Below are positions 1 to 5,775 of a DNA stretch of 8,110 bases, piece by piece. Source of the DNA: an uncultured bacterium (GTDB lineage: Bacteria; Actinomycetota; Actinomycetes; S36-B12); NCBI GenBank assembly GCA_903940375.1, contig CAJAKT010000016.1, positions 1-8,110 on the forward strand, given 5' to 3'. A program made the translations under genes and the position numbers. The notes beneath the pieces were generated by a model. It was not told the DNA's origin and did not search any database. It saw only the letters and a list, made by a program, of their open reading frames with translations. Position 1 is the first letter of the stretch, and the number at the start of each line of letters is the position of its first letter.

Positions 1-364
1 CCTCGACCCAGATGCGCGATGCCCGCGCCGTCCGTGCACGCTGCTGCGGCACCGCAACGGAGCCGGACGCGGTACGAGCCGGAGCCGTCGCCGCGGCGGT
101 GGCGCGCGGTCGGGTCAGCGTGACAAGCTCGCCGTCGATCAGGAAGGACGGGCCCAGCCCGAAGGGCCGCCTCGTCCCGTGTCGGTCCTCGAGCATGACG
201 GCCCAGCCATCGGCGCCCTTCTGCCAGCCGACGACGGCCCCGCACCACCCCGTGCGGGCGCACTCGACGACCAGGCCGTTCACCGCCTCGACGGTCGGCA
301 CCTTCGGCCCCGTCGCACGCGGATCGTGCGCGAGCACGTCCTTGCCATAGCGGTCCGAGGGCAC
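1..364 (-). CDS. DUF3097 domain protein, N-terminal part (cut by window edge)
   Basis: This is a conserved actinobacterial protein of unknown function; only its first 121 residues are in the window. The frame is open from a GTG at 364 down to the left edge. The visible protein begins MPSDRYGKDVLAHD, continues with a small beta-rich segment (GLVVECARTGWCGAVVGW at about 31-48, then LEDRHG and GLGPSFLIDGELVTLTRP up to about residue 87), then an Ala/Thr/Arg-rich linker, and ends at the edge in RASRIWVEG. As I recall the family, it starts with DRYG.DVL and, after a linker, has a Toprim-like WVEG..DAEL segment, so the cut falls at the start of that second half. The GTG start is chosen because it sits just before the conserved DRYG and has a TATCGT -10 element six bases upstream. 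It is divergent from the ligase at 427. No function should be assumed. Confidence 0.85.
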   Translation of the reverse strand, partial: MPSDRYGKDVLAHDPRATGPKVPTVEAVNGLVVECARTGWCGAVVGWQKGADGWAVMLEDRHGTRRPFGLGPSFLIDGELVTLTRPRATAAATAPARTASGSVAVPQQRARTARASRIWVE

Positions 365-370
365 GTCGCG

Positions 371-376
371 ACGATA
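371..376 (-). promoter_or_regulatory. Probable -10 element (TATCGT) for the DUF3097 gene
   Basis: On the minus strand TATCGT fits the actinobacterial -10 pattern TANNNT and is followed by exactly six bases (CGCGAC) and then the GTG start at 364. Transcription would begin at or next to the start codon, giving a leaderless mRNA. No convincing -35 hexamer and no Shine-Dalgarno sequence is visible. Confidence 0.5.
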
Positions 377-414
377 CGTGCCTGCGACCTCATCCCTGCG
401 CAGACATGCGGCGA

Positions 415-420
415 TACGGT
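415..420 (+). promoter_or_regulatory. Probable -10 element (TACGGT) for the ligase gene
   Basis: TACGGT fits TANNNT and is followed by six bases (CGGCAC) and then GTG at 427, in frame with the ligase. If it is used, the transcript starts at about 427 and the ATG at 406 lies outside the mRNA. There is no clear -35. The element lies inside the coding sequence that the longer 406 start would imply, so the two readings exclude each other. Confidence 0.45.
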
Positions 421-426
421 CGGCAC

Positions 427-1794
427 GTGGACTGGGCACCCGGCGCGGCGATCACCATCGCCGGCGAGACACTGGCGCGCGACGACTTCCTGGGCCGTGT
501 GCACGACACCGCCCTGACGCTCGACGGCGCGCCAACCATCGCCGTCGTGGCCGAGGCGACGATGTCCACCGTCGTCACCATCGTCGCAGCGCTCGAGGCC
601 GGGGTTCCCGTCGTCCCCCTCAGCCCCGATGCCGGCCAGCGCGAACGCGAGCACGTCCTCAGCGACTCTGGGGCAGGGTTGCTGGCCGAGGGCGGAACCA
701 CGTGGGCACTGCCGGGCAATGACACGGTGCCGCGCGGTGATGCAGCGCTCATCCTTTACACGAGCGGGACGACCGGGCCGCCCAAGGGCGTACCCATCCG
801 ACCCGATGCCGTCCACGCGTGCATCGCCGGGCTCGCCGACGCCTGGGACTGGACGGCTGACGACGTCCTGGTGCACGGGCTGCCCCTTCACCACGTGCAC
901 GGCCTCGTCCTCGGCGTGATCGGGCCGCTTCTCACGGGCTCGGGTCTCATCCACACCGGCCGGCCCACCCCGACCGCCTACGCGGCTGCCCAGGGATCCC
1001 TGTACTTCGGCGTGCCCACCGTCTGGTCACGCATCGCACGCGACGTCGATTCCGCGCGCGCGCTCGCGGGGGCACGGCTCCTCGTCTCCGGCAGCGCCGC
1101 ACTCCCCGGCCCCGTCTTCGATGCACTCGGTGCCCTTGCCGGGCAGGCACCCATCGAGCGGTACGGGATGACCGAGACGCTGATCACCCTCAGCGCACGC
1201 GCCGACGAGCAGCGTCTGCGCGGCTCGGTCGGCAGGCCGCTGGCAGGAATCCAGGCGCGGGTCGTCGATGACGCTGGCATGCCGGCAGCGGTCGGGCAGC
1301 TCGGCGAGCTGCAGGCCACCGGCCCCTCTGTCTTCGCCGGCTATCTGAACCGGCCGGACGCCACGGCCGCGTCCTTCACCGCTGACGGCTGGTTCCGTAC
1401 CGGGGATATCGCCACGGTCGACGCCGACGGCATCCATCGCATCGTCGGGCGAGCCAGCACCGACCTCATCAAGAGCGGCGGCTACCGTGTCGGCGCCGGC
1501 GAGGTCGAGGACGCCTTGCTTTCCCACCCGGCCGTCGCGGAGGCCGCTGTCGTCGGTGAACCCGATGACGACCTGGGCCAACGGATCGTCGCCTACGTCG
1601 TCGCCTCGGGGGTCCAGGGCGACGAGCTCATCGCACACGTCGCCACCACGCTCTCGGCTCACAAGCGACCTCGTTCGGTCGTCTTCGTGGAGGCGCTGCC
1701 GCGCAATGCCATGGGGAAGGTCGATAAGGCGCGACTCGGACATATCCCCCCGTCTACGATGACCGCACCAGCCACGAATGGGGACCTGCCATGA
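427..1794 (+). CDS. matB: Malonyl-CoA ligase-like AMP-forming acyl-CoA synthetase (MatB type)
   Basis: This is an ANL-superfamily enzyme that activates a carboxylate with ATP through an acyl-adenylate and transfers it to CoA; the likely substrate is malonate or methylmalonate. Numbering from the GTG at 427 (455 residues), the P-loop-like YTSGTTGPPKG is at 111-121, the A5 motif RYGMTE at 245-250, GWFRTGD at 321-327, the hinge region IVGR...KSGGYRVGAGEVE at 339-361, and the catalytic lysine K431 in PRNAMGK. The stretches DVLVHGLPLHHVHGLVLG, ARLLVSGSAALP and SGGYRVGAGEVE are very close to what I remember of Streptomyces MatB, so the substrate is inferred from similarity. It is slightly short for the family because the N-terminus is compact. 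The start at 427 rests on a -10 element six bases upstream; an in-frame ATG at 406 would add seven residues but has only a weak ribosome site. The TGA stop overlaps the next ATG (ATGA). No malonate transporter or decarboxylase is adjacent. Another short-chain or dicarboxylic acyl-CoA ligase is possible. Confidence 0.85.
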   Translation: MDWAPGAAITIAGETLARDDFLGRVHDTALTLDGAPTIAVVAEATMSTVVTIVAALEAGVPVVPLSPDAGQREREHVLSDSGAGLLAEGGTTWALPGNDTVPRGDAALILYTSGTTGPPKGVPIRPDAVHACIAGLADAWDWTADDVLVHGLPLHHVHGLVLGVIGPLLTGSGLIHTGRPTPTAYAAAQGSLYFGVPTVWSRIARDVDSARALAGARLLVSGSAALPGPVFDALGALAGQAPIERYGMTETLITLSARADEQRLRGSVGRPLAGIQARVVDDAGMPAAVGQLGELQATGPSVFAGYLNRPDATAASFTADGWFRTGDIATVDADGIHRIVGRASTDLIKSGGYRVGAGEVEDALLSHPAVAEAAVVGEPDDDLGQRIVAYVVASGVQGDELIAHVATTLSAHKRPRSVVFVEALPRNAMGKVDKARLGHIPPSTMTAPATNGDLP

Positions 1795-2615
1795 CCACCC
1801 GCACCCGGATCGCCTCCCTCGTCGGCGCATGCGCCCTCCTCGCCGTGACGCTCACCGGCTGCCTCAAGGTCGACGCCGACCTCACGATCAACTCAGAAGC
1901 GCAGGGCACCGGCACCGTCGGGTTCGAGCTCCAGAAGGAGGCCGCCGGCTTCATGGGCATTTCCGACCTCGCCGCCTTCGAGAGCTCCGTGACAACCGGT
2001 GACCTCTCCGACACTGGGCTGGGCAGTCTCGCCACCTGCGAAACGTCCGAAACCGATCTCGCGTACGTCTATACGTGCTCGTTCGCCGATCAGCCCTTCA
2101 CCGACTCCAGCGACATGTGGACCATCGCGAAGTCCGGCGACACCGTCACCTTCCACATGGTCAATGCCGGACAGTCGGGTACGGACGGCGCCGATTCCGC
2201 TGCCCTGCTCGGCGATTCCTCCCTGGGTTCCGTGAACGTCAAGGTGACCTTCCCGGGAGCGATCACCGAACTGACCGGATCCGCCGCCACGAAGACCTCC
2301 GACACCACGGCGACCATCTCGGGAACCTTCACGGACCCGCTCGACGTGACGATCACCAGCGAGGCCGGCAGTGGCGGACCCAAGATCGCCGCCCTGCTCG
2401 TCGTCCTGGGAGCGCTTGCCGTCGTCGTGCTCATCGTCATCGTGATCGTCGTACTGCTGGTTCGTCGCCGCAAGCCGGCCGAGAATGCGGCCGCGGTCGT
2501 CGCGACGGAAACTGTGGTCCTCGACGATGCGGGCGCACCGACCGAGGTCGTTGAGACCGTGACAGAGACGGTCGTCGAAGAGGTTCCTGAGGCGCCGACG
2601 GACAGCACCGACTGA
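1791..2615 (+). CDS. LppM-family lipoprotein with C-terminal membrane anchor
   Basis: This is a 274-residue secreted lipoprotein. A basic N-terminus (MTTRTR) and hydrophobic stretch lead to the lipobox LTGC at 21-24, so Cys24 should be lipid-modified after signal peptidase II cleavage. The mature part opens with CLKVDADLTI, typical of the LppM domain, and continues as a Ser/Thr/Gly-rich beta-type domain to about residue 195. A single membrane helix lies at about 199-224, followed by a basic stop-transfer RRRK (225-228) and an acidic Val/Glu/Thr-rich cytoplasmic tail of about 45 residues (TEVVETVTETVVEEVPE). The protein would therefore be anchored twice, leaving the domain outside. Cys83 and Cys96 could form a disulfide. 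The start is fixed by the ATGA overlap with the ligase stop, implying translational coupling; a weak GGGG lies seven bases upstream. LppM of Mycobacterium tuberculosis (Rv2171) has been linked to phagosome interaction, but that should not be carried over here. Confidence 0.85.
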   Translation: MTTRTRIASLVGACALLAVTLTGCLKVDADLTINSEAQGTGTVGFELQKEAAGFMGISDLAAFESSVTTGDLSDTGLGSLATCETSETDLAYVYTCSFADQPFTDSSDMWTIAKSGDTVTFHMVNAGQSGTDGADSAALLGDSSLGSVNVKVTFPGAITELTGSAATKTSDTTATISGTFTDPLDVTITSEAGSGGPKIAALLVVLGALAVVVLIVIVIVVLLVRRRKPAENAAAVVATETVVLDDAGAPTEVVETVTETVVEEVPEAPTDSTD

Positions 2616-2646
2616 GGCTGCTCAGAAGGCGGCGATGATCGCCGTC
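2612..2646. terminator. Possible bidirectional terminator between convergent genes
   Basis: Two adjacent inverted repeats span the stops of the lipoprotein gene (2615) and the DUF554 gene (2622). CTGAG-GCTG-CTCAG at 2612-2625 is a perfect 5-bp stem with a 4-base loop. At 2628-2646, GGCGGCGA and TCGCCGTC give an 8-bp stem including one G-U pair. Neither is followed by a T-run, so this would be a non-canonical terminator at best, and GC-rich DNA makes such stems by chance. Confidence 0.25.
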
Positions 2647-3362
2647 AGGATCGGTGCGACGATCAATGCCGGCAGGAGATCACCCACCGGAACCTGCCGA
2701 ATGTTCAGCAGGCGCAGGCCTACCCCCAGCAGCAGCACGCCGCCGGTGACCGTCAGGGACGCGATCAGTGCGGCTGACATGAACGACCCGAGCAGCGCGC
2801 CCAGCACCGTGAGCAGCCCCTGCCACACGCCCACGGACAGCGCCGAGGCAGCGACGCCCCAGCCAAGAGACGCGGCAAATGCCAGCGATGCGAAACCATC
2901 GAGTGTGGACTTGAGCACGAGTTGGTCGATGCCCTTGCCGAGCCCGTCACTCAGGGAGCCGAGCACTGCCAGCGGCCCGATGCAGAAGACGAGGGAGGCG
3001 TCGACGAATCCCTCGACGAAGCGAGCCCGCGATTGCGTGCCATCACCACGTACGAAGGTCCGCTGAAGCCATCCGCCGAATGCCTCAAGCCGGTCCTCGA
3101 TCCGCAGGAGCGAACCGACGATGCCGCCGATGACTAGCGCAGCGAGAACAACAAGCAGCGTTCCGCCACTGCCGACGGCGGCGATGTAGTCGTCATCCTT
3201 CAGGGCGACGATGTTCAGCCCGCCGATCACGAGGGTGACCAGACCCAGCGCATCGGTCACTGTGCGGCGGGTCCGCTCGGGCAGCCGATGTCCGATGAGA
3301 ACACCGAGGCCGGCGCCGATGAGGATGGCGACGACGTTGAGGACGGTACCCAGCCCGCGCAT
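2622..3362 (-). CDS. DUF554 family integral membrane protein (YqgA/YdfK-like)
   Basis: This 246-residue membrane protein of unknown function belongs to the family of E. coli YqgA and B. subtilis YdfK. Family hallmarks are clear: GTVLNVVAILIGAGLGVLIG at the N-terminus (5-24), GLVTLVIGGLN at 40-50, EGFVDASLVFCIGPLAVLGS at 117-136, the charged KSTLDGFASLAFA at 151-163, and a C-terminal LRLLNIRQVPVGDLLPALIVAP (about 216-237). Hydrophobic segments suggest six or seven membrane helices. The length is normal for the family. The ATG at 3362 is preceded by a G-rich Shine-Dalgarno-like run. The gene starts 33 bases after the pxpC stop on the same strand, so it is probably the last gene of the 5-oxoprolinase operon. 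A transport or membrane role for 5-oxoproline would be a guess from position alone. Its end is 6 bases from the end of the convergent lipoprotein gene. Confidence 0.9.
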   Translation of the reverse strand: MRGLGTVLNVVAILIGAGLGVLIGHRLPERTRRTVTDALGLVTLVIGGLNIVALKDDDYIAAVGSGGTLLVVLAALVIGGIVGSLLRIEDRLEAFGGWLQRTFVRGDGTQSRARFVEGFVDASLVFCIGPLAVLGSLSDGLGKGIDQLVLKSTLDGFASLAFAASLGWGVAASALSVGVWQGLLTVLGALLGSFMSAALIASLTVTGGVLLLGVGLRLLNIRQVPVGDLLPALIVAPILTAIIAAF

Positions 3363-3366
3363 TCGA

Positions 3367-3373
3367 CCCCCTT
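3367..3373 (-). promoter_or_regulatory. Shine-Dalgarno-like site of the DUF554 gene
   Basis: On the minus strand AAGGGGG stands four bases before the ATG at 3362. The AAGG/GGGG core can pair with the 16S rRNA tail, although the spacing is tight. It supports the 3362 start and translation from a longer, probably polycistronic mRNA. A TAGGCT (minus strand, 19 bases before the ATG) could be a weak internal -10, but it has no matching -35. Confidence 0.45.
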
Positions 3374-3395
3374 CGAGTGCGCAGCCTACGAGGCC

Positions 3396-4304
3396 TTATG
3401 GCAACTGGTCCGGGTGGGCGGTCGCCCGCAGGAGACCACGCTGGCGCGCGGCCCAGGCCGCAGCCGCCTCATCGACCTCCACCGCCCGGAACGTCACGAT
3501 GTCGGCGATGCTGAGCAGGCTGAGCCGGTCGAGGTCGACCGTCGCCACCACGGCAACCACGGGGTAGCCGCCCGTCAGCGCACCGTCCGGTCCGAGCACG
3601 ATCGGCTCGCCGCCCGGCGTCAGCTGGATGGCACCAGGAACCATCGGAGCGCTGGCAACCGATCCGCTCGCTGCCATCGGGCCACCGGCAAGTCGCACAC
3701 CGGATCGCGCAACGGCGGTGACTGTCCACGGGGTCGCCGCGAAGGCCCGCAGGCCCCGATGCCCGGTGGACACGACACGGACCGGCCCCGAGCCCTCGTC
3801 GAGTGCCCGATGGAAGGTTCCGATCCGCTCGCGTCCGTTGACCAGTGCGTCTCCCACGAGCCGGTACCCGGGTCGCAGGATCGCCCCGCCCAGTCGGGAG
3901 AACGTGTCGGTCGAAGCAGACCCGAGCACGATCTCCGGCTGCCAGCCGTCGACGACCACGTAGACGGGGCCTCGTCCCTCGGTGGACACCCGGACACGCG
4001 AACCACCCGGGACAAGCAGGGTCGTTCCGCAGGCCGCGCGCTGGTCGTCCACATCGACGCGCGCGGGCCCCACGACTGCCAGCAGGACATCCCTGTCTGT
4101 CAAGAAGGACACGTCGCCCGACAGGATCTCGATCGCGGGGCACCGCTCGTCCGGCGCGCCCGCGAGCAGCGCCGTCGCAACGAGGTAGCGCTCGCGGTGC
4201 ACCGCCCCCGACATCGGGACACCCACGTTCGCGAATCCCGCCCGGCCACCGTCCTGAACGGTCGCGAGGGTCGCCCCAGTGACTGTTGCGAGCGTTGAAC
4301 TCAT
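3396..4304 (-). CDS. pxpC: 5-oxoprolinase subunit C (biotin-dependent carboxyltransferase-like, KipA family)
   Basis: PxpC is one subunit of the three-part ATP-dependent 5-oxoprolinase that converts 5-oxo-L-proline to L-glutamate in the cytoplasm. The 302-residue length is normal. Family signatures are in order: VQDGGRAGFANVGVPMSGA at 16-34, AIEILSGDVSF at 57-67, VYVVVDG at 114-120, VLGSASTDTFSRLGG at 126-140, VARSGVRLAG at 198-207, MVPGAIQLTPGGEPIVL at 221-237 and TGGYPVVAVV at 244-253. After SGA, where relatives as I remember them have an Asp (SGAMD), this protein has His36 (SGAVH). The last 25 residues are an Ala/Arg-rich tail. The ATG overlaps the pxpB stop by four bases (ATGA) and has a GAGGAG ribosome site five bases upstream. 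The neighbours pxpB and pxpA make the assignment much firmer than the older labels allophanate hydrolase or KipA, which refer to the same fold. Confidence 0.93.
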   Translation of the reverse strand: MSSTLATVTGATLATVQDGGRAGFANVGVPMSGAVHRERYLVATALLAGAPDERCPAIEILSGDVSFLTDRDVLLAVVGPARVDVDDQRAACGTTLLVPGGSRVRVSTEGRGPVYVVVDGWQPEIVLGSASTDTFSRLGGAILRPGYRLVGDALVNGRERIGTFHRALDEGSGPVRVVSTGHRGLRAFAATPWTVTAVARSGVRLAGGPMAASGSVASAPMVPGAIQLTPGGEPIVLGPDGALTGGYPVVAVVATVDLDRLSLLSIADIVTFRAVEVDEAAAAWAARQRGLLRATAHPDQLP

Positions 4305-4954
4305 CGCGGCTCCTCAACGAACCGCACACGATCGCCGGGATGAAACAAGGTGGGCGAGGACTCATCCATCGGGTCGAAGAGCCGTGCCGCGGTTCGGCCG
4401 ATCAGGTGCCAGCCGCCGGGCATGGCCTCGGGGTAGACAGCGCTCATCCCTGCAGCAACCGCGACGCTCCCGGCCGGCACCCGTGCGCGCGGCTGGTCAC
4501 GTCGCGGCAGACGCGACCAGTCGACTGACCTGGCGCCATCGGGAATGAGGTAGCCGAAGCCGGGGGCGAATCCCATCATGGCCACTGTCCAGCGCTGTTC
4601 CGTGTGCGCCGCGACGAGCCCGACGATGCCCAGGCCCAGGGTGGCCGCCGCCTCCACGAGGTCATCGCCGTCGTAGCGCACCCGGATGATCACCTCGGGG
4701 TGATCCGACGTTGCCGCAGTCGTGTTGGCAGCCACGCCGGCCAGCGCCTGGCGGACATCCCCCAGCAGCGACGCATCCGGCACGCGGTCTTCGACGAGGA
4801 CTGACTCCATTCCCGCGCGCACGCGCCGGCCAGGCAGTGCCTGCTGCAGCGCCTCGACAACACCCTGCCTGGTGTCGGGCGCGCGGAGCAGCACGGCGAC
4901 CGCACGGTCACCAAACCACTCGACCGACTGCGCCGGGCCCGACAGACCCGTCAT
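4301..4954 (-). CDS. pxpB: 5-oxoprolinase subunit B (KipI family)
   Basis: PxpB is thought to work with PxpC in the ATP-dependent ring opening of 5-oxoproline. The 217-residue protein has the normal length and the classic family order: VEWFGDRAVAVLL near the N-terminus (11-23), a variable region, VRYDGDDL at 92-99, AAHTEQRWTVAMMGFAPGFGYL with the GFAPGFGYL signature at 128-136, PRARVPAGSVAVA at 155-167, PGGWHLIGRT at 179-188 and HPGDRVRF at 205-212. Both ends overlap neighbouring genes by four bases (the start with the pxpA stop at 4951-4954, the stop with the pxpC start at 4301-4304), so translation is probably coupled along all three genes, which suits equal subunit amounts. The Shine-Dalgarno sequence before its ATG is poor. 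In B. subtilis the homologue KipI is a histidine-kinase inhibitor; nothing here suggests that role. Confidence 0.93.
   Translation of the reverse strand: MTGLSGPAQSVEWFGDRAVAVLLRAPDTRQGVVEALQQALPGRRVRAGMESVLVEDRVPDASLLGDVRQALAGVAANTTAATSDHPEVIIRVRYDGDDLVEAAATLGLGIVGLVAAHTEQRWTVAMMGFAPGFGYLIPDGARSVDWSRLPRRDQPRARVPAGSVAVAAGMSAVYPEAMPGGWHLIGRTAARLFDPMDESSPTLFHPGDRVRFVEEPR
4310..4315 (-). promoter_or_regulatory. Ribosome binding site of pxpC (GAGGAG)
   Basis: On the minus strand GAGGAG lies five bases before the ATG at 4304 and inside the 3' end of pxpB. It is the clearest Shine-Dalgarno sequence in the window and supports the ATGA-overlap start of pxpC. Confidence 0.65.
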
Positions 4955-5727
4955 GGCCAGCGGCTCGGCGCGACAACGCGGATCCCGGCACCCTCCAGGG
5001 CGGATCGCACCTCGCGTGCCATGCCCACGGCGCCCGGGGTGTCACCGTGCACGCAGATCGACGAGGCCGACATGCGGATGGCGCTGCCGTCGACGGCAAT
5101 GACGACGCCCTCACACACGATGCGCAGCACCTGATGCACAACCACGTCTGTCTCGTGCAGCACCGCACCGGGAGCAGTGCGCGGCACCAAGGTGCCGTCT
5201 GCCGCATACGCGCGGTCGGCGAACGCCTCCGCAATGAACGGCACATTCCGGCGCAGGCAGGCGCGGTGAAGTGACGAGCCCGGCATCCCCATCACCGGCA
5301 GGCCCGGGTCACCGGCATCAGCAGCTGTCCGCGCGAGCCCGTCAAGCAGCGCATCGGATAGGCCGTCATCGACCATCGCATCGTTGTACAGCGCACCGTG
5401 TGCCTTGACATGCGACATCGCCACGCCATGGCGAGCACAGGCAGAAGCTACGGCCATCGACTGCTCATGGACGAATGACGCAATCGCCTTCCTGTCGTGC
5501 TCGTGAGCACGGGACACGCGCCCGAAGCCTTCCAGGTCGGGGTAGGACGGGTGCGCGCCGATCGCAACAGACGAGGCGACGGCGAGGCGGATCGCCTCAT
5601 CGAGGACGACTCCCCCGCCCGCGTGGCCGCCCGCAGCGACGTTGGCCGACGTGACAACGCCGAACAGGGCCTCGTCATCACCGCACTCCTCGCCGACATC
5701 GGCATTGAGGTCGATCACGTCGCTCAC
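4951..5727 (-). CDS. pxpA: 5-oxoprolinase subunit A (LamB/YcsF family)
   Basis: PxpA is the LamB/YcsF-fold subunit of the ATP-dependent 5-oxoprolinase and heads the pxpA-pxpB-pxpC unit. The 258-residue length is normal. Motifs in order: DLNADVGEE at 6-14, VTSANVAAGGHAGG at 25-38, GAHPSYPDLEGFGR at 57-70, HVKAHGALYN at 106-115, AEAFADRAYAADGTLVPR at 166-183 and ICVHGDTPGAV at 224-234. The usual ACGFHAGDP is AAGGHAGGG here, and the segment between GE and DDEAL is several residues shorter than in most relatives I remember, so this is a divergent branch; the His and surrounding glycines are kept. The GTG at 5727 is the first possible start, since an in-frame TAG lies 12 bases upstream; a second GTG at 5718 is possible. 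No Shine-Dalgarno is present, but a TAGACT -10 element sits six bases before 5727, suggesting a leaderless mRNA. The stop overlaps the pxpB start (ATGA). Confidence 0.93.
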   Translation of the reverse strand: MSDVIDLNADVGEECGDDEALFGVVTSANVAAGGHAGGGVVLDEAIRLAVASSVAIGAHPSYPDLEGFGRVSRAHEHDRKAIASFVHEQSMAVASACARHGVAMSHVKAHGALYNDAMVDDGLSDALLDGLARTAADAGDPGLPVMGMPGSSLHRACLRRNVPFIAEAFADRAYAADGTLVPRTAPGAVLHETDVVVHQVLRIVCEGVVIAVDGSAIRMSASSICVHGDTPGAVGMAREVRSALEGAGIRVVAPSRWP

Positions 5728-5733
5728 AGGAGG

Positions 5734-5739
5734 AGTCTA
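5734..5739 (-). promoter_or_regulatory. Probable -10 element (TAGACT) for the pxpABC operon
   Basis: On the minus strand TAGACT (4 of 6 to TATAAT) is followed by six bases (CCTCCT) and the GTG start of pxpA, fitting a leaderless transcript. A possible -35, TCGGCA (4 of 6 to TTGACA), lies at 5758-5763 with an 18-base spacer. It touches the -10 of the divergent gene, so the two promoters are packed back to back in 48 bases and could interfere. Confidence 0.5.
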
Positions 5740-5763
5740 GGTTCGTCGACATTCCCCTGCCGA

Positions 5764-5769
5764 TAGCGT
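5764..5769 (+). promoter_or_regulatory. Probable -10 element (TAGCGT) for the FrnE-type gene
   Basis: TAGCGT fits TANNNT and is followed by six bases (TTCCGC) and the ATG at 5776, so the mRNA would begin at the start codon. No Shine-Dalgarno is present at a usable distance: the AGGAGG at 5728-5733 is more than 40 bases away. No well-placed -35 is seen, because TCGACA at 5746-5751 is only 12 bases from the -10. Confidence 0.45.
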
Positions 5770-5775
5770 TTCCGC

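Noticed and set aside
280..954. 224-codon open frame on the minus strand across the ligase and DUF3097 starts
   Set aside because: It is antisense to clear family motifs of the ligase and out of frame with the DUF3097 reading DRYGKDVL. Its Arg/Gly/Asp/His-rich product matches no family, as expected of a shadow frame in GC-rich DNA.
1027..1830. 267-codon open frame antisense to the ligase
   Set aside because: It covers the conserved RYGMTE, GWFRTGD and PRNAMGK region of the ligase on the other strand and shows no family of its own.
3288..4298. 336-codon open frame on the plus strand opposite pxpC
   Set aside because: It is antisense to a fully recognisable pxpC, runs across the pxpC-DUF554 gap into the DUF554 start, and has a low-complexity Arg/His/Gly composition with no motif.
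3469..4365. 298-codon open frame on the minus strand overlapping pxpC in another frame
   Set aside because: It is a frame-shifted shadow of pxpC, very rich in Arg and Gly and with no domain. The pxpC frame has the family signatures and the ATGA overlap.
5728..5733. AGGAGG on the plus strand as a ribosome site for the FrnE-type gene
   Set aside because: It is more than 40 bases before the ATG at 5776 and no open frame begins at a suitable distance after it.
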